Shown here: positions 1 to 6,417 of the stretch, piece by piece | How the letters are laid out: the number at the start of each line of letters is the position of its first letter | Numbering within the stretch: position 1 is the stretch's first letter | Assembly (NCBI GenBank): GCA_934394855.1 | Contig: CAKRRH010000020.1 | Coordinates: 1-34,803, forward strand | Direction: 5' to 3' | Length of the DNA stretch: 34,803 nucleotides | DNA from: an uncultured Eubacteriales bacterium | GTDB taxonomy: Bacteria; Bacillota; Clostridia; Oscillospirales; Acutalibacteraceae | The notes under the pieces: generated by a model | The model's input: the letters and a program-made list of their open reading frames with translations, nothing else | The model's database searches: none | What the model was told of the DNA's origin: nothing | Position numbers and translations under genes: made by a program

Positions 1-32
1 GGGGATACCTTTTTCACGAAAAAGGTATCCCC
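1..32. repeat. Palindromic hairpin repeat (family A, copy 1)
   Basis: A perfect 14-bp stem, GGGGATACCTTTTT, closes on a CACG loop. It has the plan shared by 12 other copies in the window: GC-rich arm, T-run, short loop, A-run, complementary arm. It begins at the first base shown, so the element may extend outside. It sits 25 bp beyond the stop of the minus-strand phosphatase gene and could end that transcript. Confidence 0.85.
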
Positions 33-57
33 CGAATAATACTATATCACAAAAATA

Positions 58-837
58 CTATTCTTTTTCCTCGACATCGGCAAGAAAGAAGTCATAGCTA
101 TCGTCGAAATCGAGCTCGTCCTCGGGTGTAATTTTACATTCTTCGCCGACGCCGAAATCCATTGATTTACCGAGCTTCTTTGAGCTTTCCTTAACCGGAT
201 TATGTGTAAGATCGGGTTCGTCGGCAGAGCCTTGTGGATATTCCGACACGACTTCAACCATTCCCGTTCTCATCCAAATTGACGGAGTGACTCTGATCGT
301 AAATCCGCGACCGTTGTTCGCCATCCAATTTATGCTGTCCTGCCGGGGTATTCCGTAAACGCCGAGCAGCGTCATGATAACGCCGCCGTGCGCACAAATT
401 ACAGCATTTGTCTTTCCGCTTTTCAAAATATCACGCACAACACGCACAAACGCAGTGCATACACGCTTTGCAAAATCCTGATTCGATTCACCGTTGGGCG
501 GTGCAACTTCGCCCCTTACCCATGCCATATAGTTCGGATCATCAACCAGATCGGTCGCCTTTTTGCCCTCATAATCGCCGACCGACACCTCATGAAGATC
601 ATACACCTCGTTAATCTGAGCGTCCTCGCCGTAAAGCAGCTTTACCGTCTGCTTGCAACGGGTCAGCGGGCTCGAAAAAATGATGTCCGGCTTACCGTAA
701 TCATACTTCTCTCGCAGCTGTTTCAACTGTTCGATTCCCTCATCACAAAGCGGCACATCAAGCATTCCCGCATATTCACCGCTGAGGTTTGCGCTCGTCA
801 TTCCGTGGCGCACAAGATGAATTGTATAGCTTTTCAT
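58..837 (-). CDS. Histidine phosphatase family protein (phosphoglycerate mutase-like)
   Basis: A cytoplasmic phosphatase of the histidine phosphatase (phosphoglycerate mutase-like) superfamily. The RHG signature at residues 10-12 supplies the phospho-accepting His11. Arg60 in the SSPLTR segment and His150 in CAHGG complete the usual phosphate pocket, and a Glu near residue 83-90 is the probable acid. The catalytic domain ends near residue 195. The last ~60 residues form a hydrophilic, strongly acidic tail that is not part of the standard fold. An AAAGGA ribosome site lies about 15 nt before the ATG, and a small inverted repeat (7-bp arms AATGTAA/TTACATT) fills the space between. The gene is divergent from the XRE regulator, so the two may share control. 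The substrate cannot be told from sequence; cobalamin-pathway phosphatases and sugar-phosphate phosphatases look alike at this level. Confidence 0.9.
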   Translation of the reverse strand: MKSYTIHLVRHGMTSANLSGEYAGMLDVPLCDEGIEQLKQLREKYDYGKPDIIFSSPLTRCKQTVKLLYGEDAQINEVYDLHEVSVGDYEGKKATDLVDDPNYMAWVRGEVAPPNGESNQDFAKRVCTAFVRVVRDILKSGKTNAVICAHGGVIMTLLGVYGIPRQDSINWMANNGRGFTIRVTPSIWMRTGMVEVVSEYPQGSADEPDLTHNPVKESSKKLGKSMDFGVGEECKITPEDELDFDDSYDFFLADVEEKE

Positions 838-915
838 AATGTAAAATTACATTCCTTTCGCAAAAATTATAGAAAATATATAGAAAAATCAACAAAAAAT
901 TGTTTACAATGTGTA

Positions 916-944
916 TTTACCATTTAACCGCAAGGTGGTATTAT
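916..944 (+). promoter_or_regulatory. Predicted sigma-A promoter of the XRE gene
   Basis: TTTACC and TATTAT are separated by 17 bp. The spacer holds a small palindrome (ACC-GCAA-GGT) that could be an operator. The -10 ends 38 bp before the XRE start codon. Confidence 0.5.
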
Positions 945-982
945 TTATACAATAAGTATAAATTCAGAGAGTAGGATTATTT

Positions 983-1609
983 ATGAAAAACAAATTTTCA
1001 ACCCGAATCGCCGCCGTCAGAAAGAAAAGCGGAATGTCGCAAAAGGCCGCCGCGGCAAAGCTCGGAATCTCACAAGCGCTTCTTTCACATTATGAAAAAG
1101 GAATTCGTGAATGCGGCTTGGATTTTGTAATGAAAGCGGCAAAGGTGTTCAATGTTTCCTCCGACTATCTTTTGGGGCTCACCGACAGACTGCCGGCGGA
1201 CTCTGCGGATGCGGCAATTTACAACGAGCTTGCGAAAAAGCCGAAGCTTTATCTCGGCAGAAACACACTGCAAAACGCAACAGATTTATTATACAGCATA
1301 ACCGCACGGTTTGGCAACCCCAAAATGTACTCCGACCTCAACAATATGCTCTATTCCAATGTTTACATGGCACTTCAGATGTTCAACCAGGCGACCGCAG
1401 GAGAATCGGACGATCTTTTCGGGCTGTCGCATAATAAGGCACTTATTCATTCGCTGAACATTCAAGCCTCGGCATATGAACATTTGAGCGCAAAGCTTGA
1501 AGAATCGGGGCTTGACTTTTCACTTGACAAAAAGACGCTGAAAAGCGATTTTTCGGCGAATTTCGACAGCGCGATCAGCATAATCGAAACAGTTGAAACC
1601 GCAAAATAA
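983..1609 (+). CDS. XRE-family transcriptional regulator
   Basis: A DNA-binding protein of 208 residues with a classic Cro/C1-type helix-turn-helix at about residues 9-62. The recognition region contains SQKAAAAKLGISQALLSHYEKG, quoted here as SQKAAAAKLGIS and SHYEKG. The first helix is rich in alanine. The C-terminal ~140 residues are a helical effector or dimerisation region with no motif that I recognise, and there are no membrane segments. It is preceded by GTAGGA, and a promoter-like pair is at 916-944. Divergence from the phosphatase gene suggests autoregulation or local regulation, but no target can be named. No terminator is obvious after it, and 302 bp separate it from gdhA. Confidence 0.88.
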   Translation: MKNKFSTRIAAVRKKSGMSQKAAAAKLGISQALLSHYEKGIRECGLDFVMKAAKVFNVSSDYLLGLTDRLPADSADAAIYNELAKKPKLYLGRNTLQNATDLLYSITARFGNPKMYSDLNNMLYSNVYMALQMFNQATAGESDDLFGLSHNKALIHSLNIQASAYEHLSAKLEESGLDFSLDKKTLKSDFSANFDSAISIIETVETAK

Positions 1610-1728
1610 ATTTGTAATATTTCGGTGTATTTTTATGCATATATCGGAAGAAATGTTACGACAATGTTAATCATGATTAAAAAAATCTCATAAATTATGA
1701 AAAAATACATTAAATGGAAAATTTTCAC

Positions 1729-1757
1729 TTGATTTTTGTAAGGTATTTTGATATTAT
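1729..1757 (+). promoter_or_regulatory. Predicted sigma-A promoter of gdhA
   Basis: TTGATT, a 17-bp spacer and TATTAT. The transcript would start near 1764 and carry a leader of about 148 nt before gdhA. Confidence 0.65.
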
Positions 1758-1763
1758 TTAACT

Positions 1764-1911
1764 ACACCGAATTTATTTTCAACGGTTCGGTATTTTTATT
1801 CATGAGGATAATTTTCCGTCTGAGTCGGACATATATTTTCGCTTTGCTCCGACTGCTGCGAGGCTTTAAACGGAAAATTGTTTATCTTAGACTTTTAAGG
1901 AGCGAACTACA
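1764..1911 (+). promoter_or_regulatory. Structured 5' leader of gdhA (candidate cis-regulatory RNA)
   Basis: Two structures are visible. First, ACCGAA (1766-1771) pairs with TTCGGT (1786-1791) and is followed by ATTTTTATT, which resembles a weak attenuator. Second, AATTTTCCGT (1810-1819) pairs perfectly with ACGGAAAATT (1870-1879), enclosing AGTCGGA (1823-1829) paired with TCCGACT (1848-1854). This makes a two-stem rod with an asymmetric internal loop. The gdhA ribosome site AAGGAG follows about 20 nt later. I do not recognise this as a known riboswitch class. It may be a metabolite sensor, a protein-binding leader or an mRNA stabiliser. Confidence 0.5.
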
Positions 1912-3246
1912 ATGAATTATGTGCAAAGCGTCTTGGAATCGGTAGAAAAAAAATATGCCGATCAGCCTGAATTTTTGCAGGCAGTTAAGGAAGTATTTGA
2001 ATCTCTTGAAAAGGTCATCGAGAAAAATGAGGACCTTTACAAAAGAGATGCAATCCTTGAAAGAATCGTTGAGCCGGACAGACAGATCATCTTCCGTGTT
2101 CCGTGGGTTGACGATGAGGGTAACATCAGAGTAAACACAGGCTACCGTGTTCAGTTCAATAACTCAATCGGACCGTACAAGGGCGGACTCAGACTTCATC
2201 CGTCGGTTACATTGAGCGTAATCAAATTTCTCGGTTTCGAGCAGGTATTTAAAAACTCGCTTACAGGCTTGCCGATCGGCGGCGGCAAAGGCGGTTCTGA
2301 CTTTGATCCTAAGGGCAAATCAGACAGAGAAATCATGAGATTCTGCCAGAGCTTCATGACAGAGCTTTGCAAATATATCGGTGCCGACACAGATGTACCG
2401 GCAGGCGACATCGGAACAGGCGCTCGTGAGATCGGATATATGTTCGGTCAGTACAAGAGAATCCGCGGTCTTTACGAAGGCGTGCTCACAGGCAAAGGTC
2501 TTGCCTATGGCGGATCGCTCGTTCGTACAGAAGCTACCGGTTACGGACTTCTTTACATGGTTGAAGAATTGCTCAAGTGCCACGGCAAAGATCTCAACGG
2601 CAAGACCGTTGTTATCTCGGGTGCAGGTAATGTTGCAATCTATGCGGCTCAGAAAGCAATGCAGCTCGGCGGCAAAGTAGTTACAATGTCTGATTCAACA
2701 GGCTGGATCTATGACGCTGAGGGAATTGACCTTGACGCCGTTAAGGAAATCAAAGAGGTTAAGCGTGCTCGTCTTACCGAGTATAAAAACTATCGTCCGA
2801 ATTCAGAATATCACGAGGGCAAGGGCGTTTGGTCGGTTAAGTGCGATGTTGCACTTCCTTGCGCAACACAGAATGAGCTTTTGATCGACGACGCTAAAGC
2901 GCTCGTTGCCAACGGCTGCTTTGCAGTTTGCGAAGGTGCAAATATGCCTACTTCAATCGAGGCTACAAAATATCTCCAGGAGAACGGCGTAATGTTCGTT
3001 CCGGGTAAAGCTGCCAATGCAGGCGGCGTTGCTACAAGCGCACTTGAAATGTCACAGAACAGCGAAAGACTCAGCTGGACATTTGAAGAAGTTGACGCAA
3101 AACTCAAGAACATCATGGTCAACATCTATCACAACATCGACGATGCCGCTAAGCGTTACGGTTGCGAAGGCAACTATGTAATCGGTGCTAACATCGCCGG
3201 TTTCGAGAAGGTCGTTGACGCAATGCTCGCTCACGGCGCTTGCTAA
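1912..3246 (+). CDS. gdhA: NADP-type glutamate dehydrogenase
   Basis: Catalyses reductive amination of 2-oxoglutarate with ammonium to give glutamate. At 444 residues it has the length of the hexameric class. The substrate domain carries GPYKGGLRLHPSV (Lys90), Lys114 in FKNSLTG and the catalytic Lys126 in PIGGGKGGSDFDPKG; Asp166 in PAGDIGTG matches the family's catalytic aspartate. The Rossmann fold begins at VVISGAGNVA (about 233-242). The N-terminal YVQSVLESVEKKYADQPEF stretch is typical of the bacterial biosynthetic form, which mostly uses NADPH; cofactor choice is inferred from the family. Codons look optimised compared with neighbours, suggesting high expression. The start is set by AAGGAGCGAACTACA just upstream. 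It stands alone, with its own promoter and a structured leader (1764-1911). Confidence 0.97.
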   Translation: MNYVQSVLESVEKKYADQPEFLQAVKEVFESLEKVIEKNEDLYKRDAILERIVEPDRQIIFRVPWVDDEGNIRVNTGYRVQFNNSIGPYKGGLRLHPSVTLSVIKFLGFEQVFKNSLTGLPIGGGKGGSDFDPKGKSDREIMRFCQSFMTELCKYIGADTDVPAGDIGTGAREIGYMFGQYKRIRGLYEGVLTGKGLAYGGSLVRTEATGYGLLYMVEELLKCHGKDLNGKTVVISGAGNVAIYAAQKAMQLGGKVVTMSDSTGWIYDAEGIDLDAVKEIKEVKRARLTEYKNYRPNSEYHEGKGVWSVKCDVALPCATQNELLIDDAKALVANGCFAVCEGANMPTSIEATKYLQENGVMFVPGKAANAGGVATSALEMSQNSERLSWTFEEVDAKLKNIMVNIYHNIDDAAKRYGCEGNYVIGANIAGFEKVVDAMLAHGAC

Positions 3247-3277
3247 ATTGAGAAGTTAAATAATGAGTTTAATTATC

Positions 3278-3310
3278 GGGGGAGAACTTTTTCGAGAAAA
3301 AGGTTCTCCC
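3278..3310. repeat. Palindromic hairpin repeat (family A, copy 2)
   Basis: GGGAGAAC pairs with GTTCTCCC around an inner T5/A5 section and a CGAG-type loop, with one bulged C. It is the left end of composite repeat copy 1 and lies 31 bp past the gdhA stop. Confidence 0.85.
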
Positions 3311-3332
3311 TCATCAATATTTATATTGATGA
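3311..3332. repeat. 22-bp near-loopless palindrome inside composite repeat 1
   Basis: TCATCAATAT, TT, ATATTGATGA forms a perfect 10-bp stem. It sits exactly between the family A hairpin and the shared spacer and is missing from the other copies. Confidence 0.75.
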
Positions 3333-3422
3333 AATCCCTCTCTTCAAAAAGCTTTATTTTTGAGAATATTTTAATTATATTGTGCGTTACAATACACCCT
3401 ACTTCCAATTTATCATATAAAT

Positions 3423-3451
3423 GTAGGGTGCGTCGGCATCATACGCACCGC
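3423..3451 (+). repeat. GTAGGGTGCG hairpin repeat (family C, copy 1)
   Basis: GGTGCG (3427-3432) pairs with CGCACC (3444-3449). Sequence and layout match four other copies in the window. Confidence 0.8.
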
Positions 3452-3475
3452 AAAAATAATAACTACACATCAAAA

Positions 3476-3513
3476 AACAGAAGTACAAGCTATCCGTTAC
3501 CCGTACTTCTGTT
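3476..3513 (+). terminator. Terminator-like hairpin (family D, copy 1)
   Basis: AACAGAAGTAC pairs with GTACTTCTGTT over 11 bp and is followed by ATTATTTTTAT. The same unit recurs at 25046-25084, and a half copy is at 18228-18248. It could end the gdhA transcript, although it lies 230 bp downstream. Confidence 0.55.
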
Positions 3514-3547
3514 ATTATTTTTATAATGAAAGTTTTTTAAAAAGGGT

Positions 3548-3583
3548 GTGGGAAAGACTTTTTTATAAAAAAGTTTTTCCCAC
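3548..3583. repeat. Palindromic hairpin repeat (family A, copy 3)
   Basis: A 17-bp stem, GTGGGAAAGACTTTTTT against AAAAAAGTTTTTCCCAC, with a single G-T pair and a two-base AT loop. Confidence 0.88.
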
Positions 3584-3646
3584 GAAAGGACCACATTTTC
3601 ATAATAAAAGTTTTTTGAAAATGGGTGTTCATCAATAAAAATGATG

Positions 3647-3678
3647 GGGGAGGACTTTTTTACAAAAAAGTCCTCCCC
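3647..3678. repeat. Palindromic hairpin repeat (family A, copy 4)
   Basis: A perfect 15-bp stem, GGGGAGGACTTTTTT, with an AC loop. It lies just past the 3' end of the 6S RNA candidate on the minus strand and could end that transcript. Its inner TTTACA could also act as a -35 on the plus strand (with TATTAC at 3682-3687). Confidence 0.88.
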
Positions 3679-3700
3679 ACATATTACAAACATAAATAAA

Positions 3701-3898
3701 AGAAGTCCCGCCCTGCCGTAAAGACATCGGCAGTTGATAACCTGCAAAAGAGCAGGTGGATGTCCTCCCGACGGCTTGTGCTTCCAACATCCCGAAAGAT
3801 TCGGGGAGGCCTGCAAAACCCGCTCGTCGGAGTACCGGACTACCGAATAAAGATTGTAGGGTTATATAGCCGACATCAATACACGCACAGGGCAGGAA
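3701..3898 (-). ncRNA. ssrS: 6S RNA (candidate)
   Basis: Read on the minus strand, this ~195-nt stretch folds as the long rod expected of 6S RNA, the RNA-polymerase-binding regulator. The ends close with CCTGCCCTG (3888-3896) against CCCGCCCTG (3707-3715), one mismatch. The 5' bubble side carries GTCGGCTATA, similar to the conserved GAGCCGAUA. The apical part has CCTCCC paired with GGGAGG around a CCCGAA/TTCGGG hairpin. The 3' side reads GGACATCCACCTGC, a loop, then GCAGGTTATCAACTGCCG, which matches the family pattern GACAC-CCACCUUG-loop-CAAGGGUUAC-AGCC. The region has no coding frame. It lies 18 bp beyond the DUF1292 stop on the same strand. I could not find a clean promoter of its own. Assignment rests on recalled consensus, not a covariance search. 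Confidence 0.8.
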
Positions 3899-3915
3899 AT
3901 AAGCAAATTTACATA

Positions 3916-4224
3916 TTATTGCTCGTCAATCTCATAATAATCCTGCAAACGGGCAACAAACTCGTTTGCAACACGCTCATATTCATCGTCGTCTTCGATT
4001 TCGAGGAATATATTATCATCGCCCTCCGGCACGACCTTCATAATCACAAGGCTGCCGTCATCATCAAGCTCAACGGTATTTTCGTTTTTCTCACCGTCAT
4101 TATACGGTGTGAGCGCAACATATTGAATTTCTCCGTCCTCATATGCATCGAGCACTTCAAAATTATATTCTTTGCCGTCATCGTCAGACAATGTGACCAA
4201 ATCCGGCTGATATTCGTCCTGCAT
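3916..4224 (-). CDS. DUF1292 family protein (YrzB-like)
   Basis: A small, very acidic cytoplasmic protein of 102 residues. The pattern of a D/E-rich start, then TLSDDDGKEYNFEVLDAYE, then YVALTPYND and a C-terminal VANEFVARLQDYYE matches the DUF1292/YrzB family, which is found across Firmicutes and has no settled function. In other Firmicutes it often sits beside yrrK/ruvX and alaS; here that context is absent, and it stands between a 6S RNA candidate and a deacetylase gene. AAGAGG lies 10 nt before the ATG, and a very good promoter is at 4256-4284. Confidence 0.9.
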   Translation of the reverse strand: MQDEYQPDLVTLSDDDGKEYNFEVLDAYEDGEIQYVALTPYNDGEKNENTVELDDDGSLVIMKVVPEGDDNIFLEIEDDDEYERVANEFVARLQDYYEIDEQ

Positions 4225-4255
4225 TGGTTTATACCTCTTTTCCTAATCTACCTTT

Positions 4256-4284
4256 ATTTTACTTAATATCTTCAAATTAGTCAA
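4256..4284 (-). promoter_or_regulatory. Predicted sigma-A promoter of the DUF1292 gene
   Basis: On the minus strand: TTGACT, exactly 17 bp, TAAAAT. It ends 32 bp before the DUF1292 ATG and may also drive the downstream 6S RNA region. Confidence 0.75.
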
Positions 4285-4375
4285 CACTTTTTTGCTCATT
4301 TAACACAATACCGTTTGTTTTATAATATTTTTTTCACATTTATCTTTTTTATGCCCCTTGACCGATAATTAAATA

Positions 4376-4404
4376 TTGAAAATCACCTTAAATTTTGATA
4401 TAAT
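4376..4404 (+). promoter_or_regulatory. Orphan near-consensus promoter, antisense to the deacetylase gene
   Basis: TTGAAA, 17 bp, TATAAT. No plus-strand gene follows: transcription would enter the 3' end of the minus-strand deacetylase gene, which starts 20 bp later. Confidence 0.5.
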
Positions 4405-4424
4405 AATATGAATAATAATATTAT

Positions 4425-5312
4425 TTAACCGTTTTCGATGTTTTTGAAAAATTCTGCGGTCGTTTTTCCGTGCGGTCGGTTAAATCGATTCAGATGATAA
4501 AGCTCTTCGCGCTCCCCCGTAAGGTAATTTACCTTTTCCCAACAGCAAAACACCGCTTTGAATCCGATATTTTTCAAAACAGGCAGCGCTTCCTTTGAAA
4601 TGGTACCGAACGGATAGGCAAATGCGGTCGGATAAAATCCGAGCTTTTCTTTCACACGCTCTTGCAGCTCCGAGATGTCTTTCCCGACAGCGTTTGCATA
4701 ATGCTCTGTGCTTTCTCCCCTCATCTTCCCGATTCCGTTGCGTTTGCCGTTTTTGTGCATATCGTAAGTATGATTTTGCACTTCAAGCACATTTTCATCG
4801 ACCGCCTGTTTTAACTGCTGCCATGTGATGTGCGAATATCTGATGTTATGGTCGTCACATTCGCTGTAAAGATCGGCATATTTTCCGATAATGTTAATTA
4901 CCGCTTTCATCTCATATTTTTTCAAAAGCGGACAGGCAAAGTGAAAGACGCTTTCATATCCGTCGTCAAAGGTTATCATGATCGGCTTTTCGGGAAGTAT
5001 CGTTCCTTTTTCGCAAAAGTTAATCAGGTCCGCAACCACAACCGTTGTGTACCCTTGCTCGTTAATATATTTCAAATCGCTTTCAAACTCATCGGGCGAA
5101 ACCGTATATTTATTAAGACTGCGGCTTTTATCAAGCACATGGTGATACATCAAAATCGGCAGTCTGATTCCGTTTGACTTTGCAACCCCTGCGGCGGTCA
5201 TAATCGAATTTGCGGTCGGCATCAACGCAACGCAAATTCCGCAGATGCAAAGGCAGGCAAGCGTTGCTTTCGCCTTTTTGAGATTCACAATACAATTTAC
5301 CACAAAAATCAC
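4425..5312 (-). CDS. Polysaccharide deacetylase family protein, membrane anchored
   Basis: A NodB-type carbohydrate esterase (CE4) likely acting on peptidoglycan or another cell-surface glycan. Residues ~13-34 form an uncleaved signal or anchor segment preceded by KKAK. The catalytic domain shows MYHHV (55-59), TFDDGY (114-119, with the Asp-Asp pair), SHITW (160-164), NHTYDMH (180-186, metal-binding His181) and AYPFG further on. Length 295 fits the single-domain secreted class. The listed start is GTG, only about 4 nt after AGAGG; the in-frame GTG at codon 4 is better spaced (12 nt) and may be the true start. The gene is divergent from the FemAB-led operon, so both sides of this point concern the cell envelope. 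No clear terminator follows it. Confidence 0.9.
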   Translation of the reverse strand: MIFVVNCIVNLKKAKATLACLCICGICVALMPTANSIMTAAGVAKSNGIRLPILMYHHVLDKSRSLNKYTVSPDEFESDLKYINEQGYTTVVVADLINFCEKGTILPEKPIMITFDDGYESVFHFACPLLKKYEMKAVINIIGKYADLYSECDDHNIRYSHITWQQLKQAVDENVLEVQNHTYDMHKNGKRNGIGKMRGESTEHYANAVGKDISELQERVKEKLGFYPTAFAYPFGTISKEALPVLKNIGFKAVFCCWEKVNYLTGEREELYHLNRFNRPHGKTTAEFFKNIENG

Positions 5313-5325
5313 CGTCCTCTATACA
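5296..5325 (+). promoter_or_regulatory. Possible promoter of the femAB-like to hemZ operon
   Basis: TTTACC and TATACA with an 18-bp spacer, lying 46 bp before the first gene of the operon. The match is moderate. Confidence 0.35.
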
Positions 5326-5371
5326 TATATGAGGAGAATCGGCAATAAATAACCAAAGGAGTTATCAAATC

Positions 5372-6397
5372 ATGTACGAATTTGTAACAGAAAAAACAGC
5401 GAATGAATTTGAAAAATTCATGACAACTCACCCAAACGGCAATTTTTTGCAGGCGTCTGTTTGGGCTGATGTTAAAAAGGATTGGACATCACGCAGAATA
5501 ATCAGCCGTGATGATGAGGGCAATGTGCGTGCGGCAATGCTTCTGCTTATCCGCAAAGTGCCCTATATGCCTTATAATTATCTCTATGCGCCGAGAGGTC
5601 CTGTTTGCGACCCCGACGAAAAAGAGGGCATGAAGGATTTGATTGACGCTGTGAGAGTTGTTGCAAAGGAAACACACGGATATATTTTCAAAGCCGACCC
5701 GTCGTTTGAATATGATGACGAGCGTTTCAAAGAATCGGCGAAATATTGCGGACTTGAGATTTTGCCCGCAGGCAAAAATTTTGACGGTGTTCAGCCCAAT
5801 TTCGTATTCAGACTTAACATTGAGGGCAAAACCGAGGAAGAGCTTTTTAACAACTTCCATTCAAAAACGCGCTATAACATTCGCCTTGCCTCAAGAAAAG
5901 GCGTGACGGTTCGCTTGGGCGACCGTTCGGATCTGCCGAAGTTCCATGAGATAATGAAAGTGACAGGCGAGCGTGACCATTTCGGGATCCGTCCGCTTTG
6001 GTACTTTGAACATATGTGGGATGTAATGCATGAGGAAAATCTGCGGTTATATATTGCGGAAATCGACGGTGAAATGGTTTCGGCGACGATCGCAATCTAT
6101 TACGGCGACAAGGTTTGGTATCTCTACGGTGCGTCGGATAACGAGCACCGCAACTGTATGCCGAATTACCTTTTGCAGTGGGAAATGATCAAATGGGCGG
6201 TTGAACTGAAATGCCGCATATATGATTTCAGAGGTGTGTCGGGCGATTTATCTCCCGAAAATCCGCTCTATGGACTCTATCGCTTCAAAAAAGGCTTTTC
6301 GGGCGAGCTGATTGAATTTATCGGCGAAACACAGATAGTTTTCAAACCGTTTGCCAAAAAAATGATTGATTTGGGACAAAAAGTATTGCGAAGATAA
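5372..6397 (+). CDS. FemAB-family peptidoglycan bridge aminoacyltransferase
   Basis: Fem-type tRNA-dependent ligases add amino acids to the stem peptide of lipid II, building the cross-bridge. This 341-residue protein has the two GNAT-like halves of the family: an N-terminal GNFLQASVWADVKKDW motif, the YLYAPRGPVCD segment, FHSKTRYNIRLASRKGVTV at about 163-181, and the C-terminal YLYGASDNEHR and YDFRGVSGD elements. The long coiled-coil arm of staphylococcal FemA is absent, so the closer match is the FemX/MurM-like short form. AAAGGAG lies 9 nt before the ATG. It heads an operon whose next gene is an alanine-racemase-like protein 20 bp later, a pairing that suggests supply of a D- or L-amino acid for the wall. 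The amino acid added cannot be told. Confidence 0.9.
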   Translation: MYEFVTEKTANEFEKFMTTHPNGNFLQASVWADVKKDWTSRRIISRDDEGNVRAAMLLLIRKVPYMPYNYLYAPRGPVCDPDEKEGMKDLIDAVRVVAKETHGYIFKADPSFEYDDERFKESAKYCGLEILPAGKNFDGVQPNFVFRLNIEGKTEEELFNNFHSKTRYNIRLASRKGVTVRLGDRSDLPKFHEIMKVTGERDHFGIRPLWYFEHMWDVMHEENLRLYIAEIDGEMVSATIAIYYGDKVWYLYGASDNEHRNCMPNYLLQWEMIKWAVELKCRIYDFRGVSGDLSPENPLYGLYRFKKGFSGELIEFIGETQIVFKPFAKKMIDLGQKVLRR

Positions 6398-6417
6398 AGA
6401 TTAAGGGTGTCGAAAAA

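Larger units (their letters stand above)
3278..3451 (+). repeat. Composite dispersed repeat, copy 1 (hairpin A + AT-rich spacer + hairpin C)
   Basis: A family A hairpin is followed by a spacer containing CAAAAAGCTTTATTTTTGAG and a cacc(c)tac segment, then by the GTAGGGTGCG...CGCACC hairpin. The same order recurs at 17986-18136, 22957-23103 and, inverted, at 25111-25257. This copy has an extra perfect 22-bp palindrome at 3311-3332 where the other copies read CGAACC. Confidence 0.8.
3247..3700. other. Repeat-filled intergenic region after gdhA
   Basis: I see no gene here. The stretch holds three family A hairpins, one composite repeat, one GTAGGGTGCG hairpin and one ACAGAAGTAC terminator-like hairpin. 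Short open frames across it are by-products of the repeats. Confidence 0.8.

Noticed and set aside
1..32. Reading the family A hairpins simply as rho-independent terminators
   Set aside because: Their T-run lies inside the stem next to the loop and not after it, and several occur in pairs or far from any gene end. Some may still stop transcription, so they are annotated as repeats.
3263..3816. Open frames on both strands between gdhA and the 6S RNA
   Set aside because: They run through hairpin repeats with low-complexity translation (F/K/S-rich), lack ribosome sites and have no recognisable family.
5489..5860. Long minus-strand frames inside the FemAB-like gene, and similar ones inside recJ, rel and coaX
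   Set aside because: They are shadows of well-supported genes on the other strand, with unlikely compositions and no ribosome sites.
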